A stretch of DNA of 64,000 nucleotides from Taeniopygia guttata. Lineage: Eukaryota > Chordata > Aves > Passeriformes > Estrildidae. Under the pieces are notes generated by a model. That model saw only the letters and a program-made list of their open reading frames with translations, was not told the DNA's origin and did no database searches. The translations under genes were made by a program, and so were the position numbers. The stretch's first letter is position 1, and every line of letters begins with the position of its first letter. Shown piece by piece: positions 34,801-47,339 of the stretch. The stretch is taken from the NCBI RefSeq assembly GCF_048771995.1, contig NC_133037.1, positions 1,183,001 through 1,247,000 on the forward strand, written 5' to 3'.

Positions 34801-37200
34801 AGCACCTCAAACAATTTTCCCATGGTATTGGGTACAATGCCAGCATGGGGCTGCAGCATTTTCAGACTCCACAGGTCAAGCAAGATGGACAATTTTCCTT
34901 GGATCCTGGCTGGTCCCTCACTGCATTATTAACAAACAGCTGTATTTTGACCGGCTTTGATGTAAACTTTATCTGACCCAGTTCTTCAAGTGAGACCACC
35001 CCACAGAGGTCTCTGGGTGAGGGGTTCAGAAAGTAATTGTGAGTAACAAAGAGGAGCCAAATTAATTCCTTCCCTCTGAAAAATGACGTGTGTCTTCCGA
35101 GCCAGGAAACAAAAGGATTTCCACGGCATTCCCATACAAAAGTATTAATGATTTCATTTCCGTGAAACCAGCTGCATAAAAAATTCTGTAGCTTTCTCAA
35201 TAAACTGTGATAAAACCAAGCCCCCATACTGCTTAATTGCACTTATTAGCGAGCCAATTGTCTGTCACATTTATTTTGTTATGTGGGCCATGTTTGTCAG
35301 AAAGAGCACGAGATTTTTAATCAAACTTGTAAAAATCACCACAAGACAGATTTTTGAAGGGCACAACTTTACCCAAACAAGCACATTTATCATCGCTGAG
35401 GACACAGAAGAGGTGGCTGTATCTTGGCATAGCTGGTTGTATAAAGATTTATTTCCTCTGTCCCACTCTGACTCTAATGCATTTGCAGACCTGCTTGATG
35501 GACCTTCGAGTGAGCCTGGGGCTCAGGTCCCTGCCCAGGTGAGGGGAGTCACAACACACAGCACATAAATGATTGACAGACACACAGATTTACGTGCTCA
35601 GAGACTGTCACGTGGCTTCTTTTCCAGCTGGGACAGCTGCATCTCTCTCTACCTGTTCCACCAAGCTTCAGCCCCACAGCTCTGCTCTGCCCAGACAGCC
35701 TGTCCAGCACGGACGTGCTCGGCGAGCACACGGCCGCGGGCAGAGGTCGCGGCAGCGCTGCCTCCCTGGCAGAGTGTTCCCAGTGGACTCTGGCCTCTCC
35801 TGGCTGCCACACCACCCCTGTCATTGCCCACAAGGTACCCGGCACAAACATTTCCTAGGCTGCAGAAAGCACCGGGATTGAACTTTCCTTCCAGACGTTT
35901 ATCTTAATAACCCACACACATCCTTAGCATGCCGCCCTGTTCTTGTTTGTTCCTTCCAGACGATCACAAAGGTTGTCCAGCACTCTCCACCATAAATCCT
36001 CTGTCTCGAGTTGATTACAGCTTTGAAAAGGTTCACTGGTGCTCTCTGCCAAGGAAGCAAGGGGGCAGAGATATTTTATCCATGCTGATATAATTCTAAA
36101 AAAGTGTTTTGTGGAAAGGTCTGATGCCAACATGCCAACAAAACCTGGCAGTGGAGAGAAGGGTTAGTTATGCCATCTTAACAATGAGGCTGTTGACCTG
36201 ATAATCTAATAATCAATAAGCTTCTGGGAAGCTGCAGATGTTGCATTTCTCAGCAGAGGTTTGATAGATGCTCCCAGCTGAATTCCCCAAGGATCTGATC
36301 CATGTGAGGCCCAGTGGGCTCTCCTCAGCAACTGCAGATGCTCTGGGCTCAGCTGGGCACTGCGGCTGAAGATGGGATATTTAACTTCCTTACTTTCCTA
36401 GGGATCTTTGGGCTGGAAGCTGCCCCACTCGAGCACCAGGAAGGCAACACCTGCACTTCTGTTCAAGAAACTGTGTTTGCTTTAGCTCAAACTAGTTTCA
36501 GAAACTGGTAGAGAGCAGCAGGGCTGGAAGGGAGACTGGGGACCAGGCAAGGATGTAAGAACAAGCAGCCATGAGAGAGGAAGGCAGAGGAACAGGCTGA
36601 AGGACAGAGTCCTGATGGGCCCAAGCCCAATGTCTGGCAGCTCCCTTTCAGAGCTTCAACCAGATCCTAAATCTTCTAACTCCCACTGCACTTCCACCAT
36701 CTGCAGGTGTCCATGAAACCTTCTGGCCCCGTGCAAAAAGCTGTGAGAGCATGGCTGACTGCCCCAGGGCTTGGGGCATGTGTGTCTCTCACAGCCACAG
36801 GCAACACCCCGAGTTACAAAGGTAAAGCAGAACACCGAGTCCTTGCTCGTTAAGAAACACCCTCTGCTCTGCTCACCAGCTAGACAGGGCTCTGTGCAAA
36901 AAGCAGGAGATGAATATCTAATAAGGCTTCTAATCCATGCCCAGAGATAAGCCAAATTAATTTTGCACAGGCATCTCTTTTCAGTCCCGGATTTGGCAGC
37001 CACAGAATTGGCCTTTGAGTAATGTTTCATGTCTGTGCTTTAATCATTTGGGGCTTCACTGTGCCAGCTGTGGTACAAGTTGGGACAATAATGCCCAAGG
37101 AGATATTTATGTGTGGCACAATAGACCCAGCAGCAACTTTTGTGTAGTAAAAAAAAGATTCAGATAGGTACGAGTGGCAGGAGGACACTGAGGTACCACA
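31861..37200. other. Unassigned intergenic DNA, AT-richer
   Basis: Long unique stretch with few named repeats. No coding exon or structured RNA is recognised. Confidence 0.5.
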
Positions 37201-37299
37201 GGTGGGTGACGGATGGTCACTAATGACTCATGGAGGCAATTCAGAGATTGCATGGAGACCCCAGGGCAACTTCCCAGTATGTGAGGCAGGCTAAAGAGA

Positions 37300-37594
37300 A
37301 GATGGAGAGGAATCTCACCATGACCTGTAGAGATAGCACAAGGAATAATAGGTACAAATCAAAAGAGGGAAAATTTAGTTCAGCTATTACAAAGTACTTC
37401 CCTGTGAGGGTGGGGAGGCCCTGGCACAGGTTCCCAGAGAAGCTGTGTCTGCCCCATCCCTGAAAGCGTCCAAGGCCAGGCTGGATGGGGCTTGGAGCAA
37501 CCTGGGATAGTGGAAGATGTCCCTGCCCATGGCAGGGTGGAATGGACAGGACTTAAGGTCCCTTCCAACCCCTTAATAGTCTATGATTCCATTA
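37300..37594 (+). mobile_element. CR1 LINE 3' end
   Basis: AGATAGCACAAGGAATAATA, then TTCCCTGTGAGGGTGGGGAG, GATGGGGCTTGGAGCAACCT and AAGGTCCCTTCCAACCCC, with a terminal CTATGATTCC. Related sequence may extend left to about 37.23 kb. Confidence 0.92.
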
Positions 37595-37859
37595 ATTTGG
37601 AAGGAACAGTGACCCTTGCGTGCAGCACGCAGCGAGGCAGCGCTGAGGATGCTCACACACACGTGTAGGTGCGAAGAAGGGAATGTCACATTCCTTTTAC
37701 ACCGCTTCCCACGCATTTCAGCAGGATCGCTGCCTGGCCGGGACATCCACTGTGTCCCTGGAGAGAGGAATTCACACCATTTGTGAGGGAAGCTTGGGTG
37801 GGGGGTCAGGTGAGGGGTGAGCGGTGTGCGGCTCCCCGAGGCCGGGCTGGCTGTGAGGG

Positions 37860-38430
37860 CACATTCCCCCGGCACGGTCCGTGAGAGACGGGCGCTGTGT
37901 GACTGCCCCGGGACCGGGCTGGCTGTGAGGGCACGATCCCCCGGCACGGTCCGTGAGGGACAGACCGGCTGTGAGGGCACGGTCCGTGCGGGACGGACCG
38001 GCTGTGAGGGCACATTCCCCCGGCACGGTCCGTGAGGGACAGACCGGCTGTGAGGGCACGATCCCCCGGCACGGTCCGTGAGGGACGGACAGGGCTGGCT
38101 GTGAGGGACGGACTGGACCGGCTGTGAGGACACGATCCCCCGGCACGGTCCGTGAGGGACAGACCGGCTGTGAGGGCACGTTCCCCCGGCACGGTCCGTG
38201 CGGGACACACCGGCTGTGAGGGCACGTTCCAACCCCGCGGCACGGTCCGTGAGGGACGGACCGGACCGGCTGTGAGGGCACGTTCCAACCCCCCGGCACG
38301 GTCCCTGAGGGACGGACCGGACCGGCTGTGAGCTCACGTTCCCCCGGCGCGGTCCGTGACAGACTGTGCCGGCTCGGCTCTGAGGGCACGTTGGTCCCCG
38401 CGCGGTCCGTGAGGGGCGGGCACTGCGCGG
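37860..38430. repeat. 46-bp minisatellite with an 11-bp palindrome per unit
   Basis: About ten or eleven units, mostly 46 bases long, containing GGCTGTGAGGGCAC and the odd palindrome CACGGTCCGTG. Perfect palindromes start at 37873, 37945, 37978, 38024, 38070, 38144, 38190 and 38241, with diverged copies at about 38297, 38346 and 38399. The array abuts a CpG island and opens a spurious 461-codon frame on the minus strand. Confidence 0.95.
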
Positions 38431-38960
38431 CCCCGAGCCGCCCCCGCGGCAGCCCTGAGGGCGGGCCGTGCCGGGCCGTGCCCGCCCGGGCCATGCGGAG
38501 CGGAACGTGACGGGGCCGGGGAGCGGGGGAAGCGCCGCCTCCCTCCCGGCCCGGCCCGGCCCGGCCCGGCCAAGCTCCGCACGGGGACAGGCGGGCGGCC
38601 AAGGCGTGTCGCGGGCGTGCGGGCAGCCGGCTGCTGTCCTGTTTTCTCCCTCCCTCCCGTCAGCCCGGCCCCCGCGGGCACGGCCGGTGTCCGCACGCCT
38701 TCCTGCCGCCCCCGCCGCCGCCTGGCAGCCGTCCCGCGGGGCTTTCCAGCGCCGCCGCCGCGCCCGCCCGCAACGCCGGGGCCAAAAGGCGAGAAAAGAC
38801 CCCAAAAGCAGGAGCTGCGCCAGCCGCGGAGGGGCCAAAAGGCGAGAAAAGACCCCAAAGCAGGAGCTGCGCCAGCCGCGGGGCCAGGACCGCCTCGGGC
38901 AGAGCCCCGTTAGGGGCTGGGGACGGACGGGATGCAGGTAGCGGCTGCCGAGCATCACTG
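38380..38960. promoter_or_regulatory. Intergenic CpG island between BHLHE40 and ITPR1
   Basis: Dense CpG and GC-box-like DNA about 36 kb upstream of BHLHE40 and 11 kb past the ITPR1 3' end. A possible donor CAG|GTAGCG lies at about 38935-38943 on the plus strand. It could start an uncharacterised transcript, but no exon chain can be built from sequence alone. Confidence 0.45.
38778..38884. repeat. 54-bp tandem duplication in the CpG island
   Basis: Two nearly identical copies of a segment starting GGGCCAAAAGGCGAGAAAAG and ending GCGCCAGCCGCGG, differing by small length changes. Confidence 0.92.
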
Positions 38961-38999
38961 CCCGTCCCTCGAGCCCGCCGCCAGTCGGGCTGCTCTCAG

Positions 39000-41756
39000 C
39001 CGTTCTAAGATAAAATAAAAACAGCGCACTGTTGGATTTTTATAAATTGAACCCCGGGGCTGCCTCATGGCCAGAAATGTCACCCGCAGCCTCCGGAGCG
39101 AGCCCGGGCTTCAGCATAGCCTTGGACGCGCCCGCTGTGCCGAACAGCGTCAATACCCGAATTCCCGAATTCCCGGCCCAGCGGAGCGGCTCTGTGCCTT
39201 TGGAAATGTTGAGCTCACCTTTTGCTAAGCACATTCCCTGGGGATTTCGGGAGGTGCAGCAGGCATTTAAAATAGAAGAACATGTGAGACCTTGTTCTTT
39301 CCAAAAGGCCTAAGCATGCACTTGCATAATATTCAAGTGTTATCCCTGTAATGAAATTAGGTTTTGCTTTTCACAATATTAAAAAAAAAGTTCAATCAGA
39401 ACTTCACTTTAAGAAATTAATATTTCTTCTTTTTAACATTTTATAGATAGTATTTTACTTTAAAAATGAAAACCACTATTTCTCAGACTGTTACCTTGAA
39501 GTTTATTATTTATCAGTGAAGAACTGCAGTTGCTTGGGATCTGATTGATCCGCTTGACTTGGCCTTGCAAGGACAATGTGATTTTCCAGATTTTATTATG
39601 TTGGGACTTATAAGTCTGGAACCCAGTGGGCAATTTATGGCTGCAACGTCACGTCTGATGTGCCAGTGCCATTAGTGGCATTCTGGGCTGGTCTTAAATG
39701 CTTCTTCTGCCCCAGTCAATGCATTATAGTGGTTTGGCAGAAACTGATAATTTAGCACAATCGATGTCTTGCTTCCTCAAAGAAAGAAACCTTTCAGGGT
39801 TTTTAATTCAATGTCTCCTAATCTGCTGGAGGTATTGTATTTCCCCAATATAATCCTGAAAAAACCCAGTTGTTCCTAAATAAAATATACTTAGTATATA
39901 AGTGATATGTTAAGTAAACCTTGAGCCTGACAGGGCACAGAGAGACGTGATCTCTCCTTAAAACAATATGAAATGCAGTCCAAATGTGTTCGTGTTTGTT
40001 CCAGTAATGAGGGAAAGGTGGTGGTGGTTAACAAGAAGCAAGAGAAAAACCCCCGGCACAGTCATTTTTTAAGTCAAACAGAGGTCGTGCCAAACCAAGA
40101 GGGAAAATGTTTTCTGCTGTATTTTCACATGACATCAAGGGGGTTGGAGAAGTGCTGCTGCCTGGCCCTGGCACCAGGAGAATGCGTGGGTTAAACCTGA
40201 GTGTTCCAGGGTGGTCTTGGCCAGCTGGCTGCATGGAGGGGTCTGGGGTGTATATATATATATTTTATATATATATATATACACCATTAAAAAGTGAGTT
40301 GACTATAACACAGGGTTTCTTACATTTAAACAAAATTTTTAAGTGCATCAGCAAATAGTTACTGCAAGTACCAGTGACTTTCCCAAACACCTTTTCATTT
40401 AATTGTACCAATTTTTCTATTCAGTGGCCACTTTTTATAGCATATATGTATCTTCAGAATAAGCAGGAAGCTTTTTCCGCAGTGCAAGAGATGGCAAATT
40501 CAAATTTCAGCGGGGCTGGTGCAGAGAGGTGATGGTAGTGTGGAGGAACCTGGAACAAGCTCTAACATCCCATGCCAGGAACCGTCCTTCCCATCAAAAC
40601 GTGTGGAAGAGAAATTGGTAGTAAAGGAATGGAGAAGGTCAAAGAAGTATTTGACCATTCTGCATTTAAATCACTTCTCTGTAGCTTGTATGCAAAATGC
40701 CATGCAAATCAACACTGCTGACTCATGGCCAGAGTGGAGGAAAAAAAGGTGATCTGAGAACATCGTGAGGGAAGAAAAATCTTTTGAGTTTGGGATTTGA
40801 ACCACTCCTTCATAACAGTCACAGTGTACAATTAGGGGACAGTATATCAAGATAAGAAATGCTTAAAACAACTTAAATCAAATGTTCATAAAGCCCAAAT
40901 TATTGTAAATATCAGGTAAGGAGCTGCAAAAATATTTTTCATCTCAGCATTTTTCAACAGCTTGAAAAAGAAGCCCTCAACTTCTTAAAGTTAAAGGTAT
41001 GGCAGAGTAGATGGGTAAAATTCTGAATAGCAGCAAAACCAGCAATCAGCTCTGGGGGTATTTTATATAAAATAAGAATGTATCAATGAAAAGGTCACGA
41101 TTTTCTTGGTCTTTCTGGGTTAATGTCTCTAAATATTTAGTGGTTCATTCTGCAGAGGTTCTGGTGTAAGGCTGCAGGGTTTATCTTAACCCTGTTTTTC
41201 CCAGTGCTGAGGATGCAGGGCGGTGCTGGAAGGAGTTTTTGGAGACACGGCAGAAAAGCTGCTTTGCTACTCCACAAAAACAACTTCAGCATTCCGTGCC
41301 TGTCGCTTTCCGAGAAGGGAGGCTGGGCTGGCTCAGTGCAGGGCTCAGCACAGGGGATGGATTTGGAATAAGGTTTATCACTGTCCTGTGCCCTGCTGGT
41401 GCTCGCAGGAGGGGGGCAAAGTCCTCCCCGTCACTCTGGCATCACTGGGGCATTTATCTCCAAAGGCCCCGTCCTTAGGGAGCTGTAACGGGGCACAGGG
41501 AGAGAGGTGGGAACGAGGACTTTGGGCTGAACCATGGCTGCACCCGTGGTGTTGAACTTGGGGTGTCCAGGGGAGCTTTGTCAGCCCCCTGAACTGTGTG
41601 AGGGTGCTGGCTCTCGGTCCCCGGCACAGCTCTTTGCTTGAATTCCCATCCCAGCTGTTCTGCTGGCTGAGGTTTAGAAATCTGTTTGAAGACAGTGTTA
41701 TCCCCGTTGTTTCCTACCAATCCCATCCTTTCACTCGCATTTTCCTACCTTTCTGT
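39000..41756. other. AT-rich unique intergenic DNA
   Basis: Repeat-poor, AT-rich sequence from about 39.3 to 41.1 kb in sharp contrast to the CpG island on its left. It contains the TA palindrome at 40.25 kb. The 39.53-39.77 kb stretch has several transcription-factor-like words (GGACAATG, TTTATTATG, ACGTCACGTC). No exon is recognised. Confidence 0.5.
40247..40285. repeat. (TA)n palindrome flanked by GGTG/CACC
   Basis: A TA dinucleotide tract broken by TTTT in the middle and bounded by GGTG and CACC, so the whole 39 bases can fold into a hairpin or cruciform. Confidence 0.9.
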
Positions 41757-42058
41757 TGCTATAGGACACGAGAAAGTACAACGCGAGCTACTTGCCACTT
41801 TGCAAGGTAAAAGAGAAAGTTTATTTTCTGACTCTAACTTGTATACTTTTCCAAAGGTGACAGTGGATTGGAGAGTGAATGGGCCACCTCTCCAAAGACA
41901 TTGGACAAAGCACTAGTACATCAAGTCTCTCCACCCCCATGAAGGAATGCAAAACAACACGTTATTTACAGAAACTGTGTGGGAAAGTTTCCCAATAGAA
42001 TGTAAATTCAGAAGGCTTTAGAAAAACTTAAGAATCAGGGCGACATCTTTCCCCCTCA
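41757..42058 (-). mobile_element. Endogenous retrovirus LTR fossil (probable solo LTR)
   Basis: Read on the minus strand, it starts TGAGGGGGAAAGATGTCGCC and carries AATAAA (41820-41825). A U5-like stretch follows (CTTTCTCTTTTACCTTGC, AAGTGGCAAGTAGCTCGCG), and it ends near CA. The size (about 300 bases) and layout fit an avian ERV LTR without internal region. Clear target-site duplications are not visible, so it is not a recent insertion. Family unknown. Confidence 0.55.
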
Positions 42059-44814
42059 GTTCGGGTGAGGCCACCTGAGGAGAAGATCCCCGGCCTGATT
42101 TGGGCAGGAGCTCTGCCTCTGAGTGGGTGTTAGGAGAAAAACCCCTGAGCGTTCAAATGAAGGACGAGAGCAACAGCTGTAGTAGAGTTTATATCCCAGC
42201 GCTCATGGGACTTTGGGTCGTTTCCTATCTGTTTTTCAGTACCGTGTCTGGTGGTTATAAAATGAGCGGTATTTATCTGACCCGGGAGGCAGAGACATTA
42301 CCTCATTGTCACAGGGTCAGTGGCAATTAGACTGCAAAGCCCAGCCAAGCAGTGCCGCTGGGTACAATAGTCTGTGGCAGGCTTAACCTTTACGGTCACC
42401 GCTGCTGCTGCGGGGGACAGCCTGGGAATAGCCAGAGCACAAATGCCCTTTCCTCCCCAGGCCCCTCCCAGGCAGCTCGCACACGCTCCTCCCTGTATAT
42501 GTGAAAAGACTGCAATATATTCATTTAGGCAGTATGGATGGCGTAATGATTTCTATCAGTCCCCATTTGGAGTTAAAAATTAAGTTCACCCCGAAAAGGT
42601 GTAGTAAGGACCGTGTGTAACGCAAGAGCAATAATTTTTAGACATCAGCCCGCTTGTGGTTACAGTAAACACGGTGTACAAAGGTGAGCAGCCATGTCAG
42701 CACCGTGCCCAGCGTCACCAGCCCCATTTAACCTGCACCTGGAGACGACAGCAGCACCGGGGAGCAGCTAAGGGCCCTCACCCACTGCTGCCCACCAGCA
42801 GCTGAGCCGCTGCTCAGGGGCATTCAGAACTGAAACCAGGTGCTTTCCCTCTCTGGAGGTGGCACCCTGATATTTCTGGTCTGTTCACGCACAGTTGTAT
42901 GTCACACACAGCCCCTGTCTGTGGGCGACAGGCTGGAATCACAGGCTAAAACCCAACTGTAAATGTTGTAAATCCTTCAGAGAGCGCCTTGAACAGCCAC
43001 TCCAGAGGAGCCGCTGACTGAGGGATGCTGGTCACCCTGTTACTCACTGGTGCCTGCCAGGGTTTGTCAGGGTGGGCAGGATGCTGCGGGAATGCGCCGC
43101 AGGACTGTGCCTCAGCCTGGCTGCCCGCCACCAGGGCTTTCCTGCTCCCTGGAGTCACCCTCACCTCTGATTCACGCTGCCTGCCTGGCCTGCTCCTGCA
43201 CGAGTTCATGCACCACCCCTGGGCTTTCGGTTCAGGAAAACTGAATGTTCTGCCTATTCATTTTTTCACTTTATACAATCTGGGGTTTGGCACAGGCTGA
43301 GGTAACCCTGGTCTGCCAGAGAGACAAGCTGGGAGAAAGGAGAAGGGCCAGCCCTGTAGGTACTGTACAAGCATGTAATCTTCCCTCTTGTTTTACAATT
43401 CCAGTTACCCAGAATTAGGGTGAGGGTGTGGGAAAGGAGCAAGATTTTCTCCTACAGCCATGACAGACTGAGTACTGAAAAGCAAAAATCCAAGAGTTTG
43501 TGTTCTTACATTGTAGGCACCAACTCAGGCCCCGAGTTTGAGGTCTCATTCCATAGACAGGTAACGGGGAGAGAAGGGTGGGTGTATATGGGAGGCAGAA
43601 GAGCCTCTGGCACAGGGATGTGGCCTCTGGTCAGCACTGAACACGCTTCCAGCTGTTTTTCTCCATGCTGGAATCACAGCTGGGAGCTCTGCCCAGGGCG
43701 AGGTGGGAAGCAAAACACAGTGTGCACTGGGCAGCAGCCAGGAAGAGCCAGGTAAAAGCCTTAACTAGCCAGATGTCCCTGAGACAGGAGCTGCCTCATT
43801 CCTCCTTGGATACCTGTTCCTTCAAACCCTTCCCCAGGTGAGGGGATCTTGCAGTCCACAGCCTTGCCATCCATGCCTGCTCCAGGCAACAGCCAAGGAT
43901 TTTATTCACTCCACCCCTGTCCTGTGCATCTGTGCCAACGCTGAGGAGTAGTTGTTGGTAGAGCATTTCCTTAATAAATGGATTGCTCTGTTTGGGTGGT
44001 ACAAGGCGGCTCCTTCAGGGCCATCCATTCATCCCAGACATCCTTTGCACTGATGCCTTTGGCTCTGTGCAGGAAATTTTCACAGGGCCAGGAAGAAACT
44101 TAGGAGCGGCCGTGATGGCACTGACATCAAAGGGCTGCAGGGAACCTGCCTTTCCATCTCTTCCCGACATTTACATGGAGCAGGTTTTGGAGGCCACTGT
44201 TTCCTTCTATTCCTCCCACTTCCTAATTTTAGGGGAAAAAAGGGAATAAGCTCTGGTTGTTAACCACAAACACACACACCTTTGGGAGAGAGGCTCCTGA
44301 CGCAGCAGAGCAGGATGTCTGTGAGCACATTCAGGAGGAGCCCATCAGCAGCATTTCCCTGTGGATGATTCATCCTGCCCGGCCAGCCCTGCCTGTTTGA
44401 GGTTTTCTGTAGCCCCAGTCCTGGCATCTTCCAGACTTGGAGCAGCTGTAGGTTTGGGGGTGTCTCCAGGGTGAGTCTGGATTTCCATGCATTTTGGTTT
44501 AAATAGCTCAGTTCTCTCATCAGATCTAGATCTAAGTGGATGCAATCCAGGTTGCTCTCTGCAGAAGTCTGCTGGCTCTTGAGGTGACCTTTTGTGCCAG
44601 AATGAGATTCACTGGCAGCAAAAATTCAAATTAAAGGCAATAAATACATTTATCAGTAAAGGCAGTCAGTCACAGGGCCGCATTGCAAAGGTCAACACCA
44701 AATTTAGCATCCTGTGGAGATGTTCTTGAAGTTGTGGGGCAGTTTTCCCACCACTTTGGGGTCGGACATGAATCTGATTTGGATCCTGCAGGTAGTTGTG
44801 CTACTGCACAACTG
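42059..44814. other. Unassigned intergenic DNA
   Basis: Unique sequence. No gene is recognised. Confidence 0.5.
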
Positions 44815-45046
44815 CAAGCTGAACTAGGGAAGGTTTAGATTAGATGTCAGGGAAATTCTTTCACAGAAAAGGTTGTAAAGCATTAGAACATGCTGCCCAA
44901 GGAAGTGGAGGAGTCACCATCCCTGCAAGTGTCCCAAAAAACCTGTGGAAATGGCATTGAGGACATGGTTTAGTGGTGAACATGGTGGCAGGGCTGGGTT
45001 GACCATTGAAGGTCTTTTCCAACCTTAACAATTCTATGATTCTACT
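44815..45046 (+). mobile_element. CR1 LINE 3'-end fragment
   Basis: GGTTTAGATTAGATGTCAGG, ACATGCTGCCCAAGGAAGTG, GGTCTTTTCCAACCTTAACA and a terminal CTATGATTCTA, a CR1 subfamily with the short tail repeat. Confidence 0.93.
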
Positions 45047-47339
45047 TGATTATAATCGTTCTTTGGTTTGTGAATAATGAATGATCCTGTGATTAAATAG
45101 ATGTGAAAACTCCCGTGGTGTGTAAATAGAGGCAAGGCTGCAGTTTTTAGCTCCTTTTGGGGTTGCTAACACCGAGGGGATAGAATTTTCTTCTTGGAAT
45201 GTGATTGTACATGATGTTTGCACCCATCATTCATAAGGAAAAGTTTCTTACAGACTTAACAGATTGTGTTTCCATCTCTGCTGCGTAAAAACAGTGTTAT
45301 GGACACAAGCAAAATGGAAATCATAACACAGCATCTCCACTATTTTAAGAGTCATATTGGAACACGCAGAACAGAGATGGAATTCTACTCTTCACTGCCT
45401 TCAGATTTGGTGTTCTGTGTATTTACTTAGCGCTAGAAAAGGAAAGTGAAAACAAACCCGTTGCCTCAATAAAGCCCAGGAACGGGCTTTGCTCCTGCCC
45501 ATTCCCCTGGGACCAGACACCATTTCCAGGCAGTGAAAGGCCTCTGGGCTGCAAGAGCTGCAAAGTCATTCCTGAGATGAGACAGAGGAAAAAAAGGGCT
45601 GAGAGTCAGGGTGAGAAGAACCAGCTGAGGAAAACGAATGGGTGAGAAAGCCGAGAGACAGGTCTGAGGGATGCTAGTGCTTCTGGAGGGAAGGGCTGCC
45701 TGGAAATGGGTTTGGCTGTTCCTGCTCTGTGGGGCTCCTGGGGAAGCACCTGCTTCGAGGCACTTTATCCGGCTGTCAGCATGTTCTCACAGACTCTGGA
45801 TGCATCCCAGCACTGGGAGTTCAGCTGCACACAGGGTGCTTTTCCCATCTCCTGGTTTTTGCTGAATTTCAGGCTTTTTTCCTGTTTGCATTGCCTCAAA
45901 CTGCTCCTATTTCTCCCATGGAGACCTGAAAACAGGGAGAAGATTGGGCACTTCCACACCAGCAGTCAAGCTCTAAATCAATCAGATTTTCTGGAGTTTT
46001 TTGTTGTTTTGCTTTTTTTTTTTTGCCTGTGAACTTCTCCATGCGATCCTAGCTGCATCTCCTGAGTTACTCTGATTTGGTCCAGAGTTATTAATTTTTT
46101 TCCCTACACAATTTCAATTCCAAGTGTCCCCCCTCACACACACAGCTGCAGCAGAGCAGCCAGGATTGGGCAGGCTGCTCTGATCCAAGTGTCCGGCGTG
46201 GCACCTCCCGTGTGCACGTCACAATTTCGGGGTGACTAAGCACAATGGCACTGGTATTCAGTGGCATCTCTAGAACACTGCTCTATATTTGCCTTTCCTT
46301 CCTCTGTTTGTGTCGGTTTAAAAGAAAAAAAGCGGATCCAAGCTACGTGCTGACAAGCCTTGGCGATTCTGGATGGCAGGAGGGGAACGGGGCTCAGCGC
46401 AGCGAGTACTGGAAAGATATTTGTCACTGCAGATTCTGCTTGTCATATGCAGAGATGACATGCAGATCTCCCTCTGACAGATTGATAGTCATTCCGAGAT
46501 GCATCCACCCACAAAAACCACAGACATGCTGCTTGACTCAAATCTTGACTTTAACCACAACTTTGTGATGCAAAACTGGTGGAGTTTTTGGTACTTTTTG
46601 TTAAAAATGAAATCTTTATAGGGGTTTTCCAGCATCCTTGCTAGTTACTAAAAACAAACCAACATCAGCCTACTGGATGGGACAACTCAGTTTACTCGTG
46701 GGTGGTTTTGACATTCAGATCATTAACATGTTTAGTCTGAAAGAATGTTGGAAAGGTAGTAAATAAAAAATTGGATGGAGAAATACCGCATCTCTCCAGA
46801 AGTTACTCCTTATGTCGCAGCGACAATGCCAGTTTCACTTAGAAGGAATATTTATCCTGATTTTACTCCAAATACCCACAGAGCTCGTCCTGAGGGAGCT
46901 CAAAGCCTGGTCAGTTGTTTGTAGAAGTGAATGCACCTGGTGAGTGTAAAGGTTATGCTCTGCGCTGGCCGGGCCGGGAAGTTCACAGCGTGGCACAGAA
47001 CTTCCAGCGTCTGGCAGCATGAACTCTGCGTCCCCAGCTAGGGAAGGCACCGACATGGAACTGCCTTTGGCTGTTCTGGCATCTGTGGGGTGGCTCCTCA
47101 GGCATCCCCCGGGACCTCCTGTGCACTCCTGCTCAAGCTCTGGGATGGCCCCATGGAGCAGGGACGTGTGGCCAGGTGGTCCCTTCCCACCTGACGCATT
47201 CTGGGATCGGATGTGTGCCTGGAATTGCAGCCAGTGGGGCTGCAGAGCACAGGGAACACACATGGCAGCGTCTTCGGCTGCTTATGTTGGAAAGGGGAAA
47301 GGGAAAGTACTCCAACTAAGTTTCTCTTGTTCAGAAACA
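45047..47339. other. Unassigned intergenic DNA
   Basis: Unique sequence. A motif-dense stretch around 46.42-46.51 kb (TTGTCATATGCAG, ATGACATGCAGATC) resembles regulatory DNA, but nothing can be assigned. Confidence 0.45.

Noticed and set aside
37860-38430. CRISPR-like array of regularly spaced palindromic repeats
   Set aside because: Spacers are not unique, since the whole 46-base unit repeats; the setting is a vertebrate genome with spliced genes. It is a minisatellite.
37573-38958. 461-codon minus-strand open frame with repeating VPHGPCRG and SQPV motifs
   Set aside because: It is the reading of a 46-bp minisatellite plus CpG island plus a CR1 flank. Several frames are open, and no domain or splice structure is seen.
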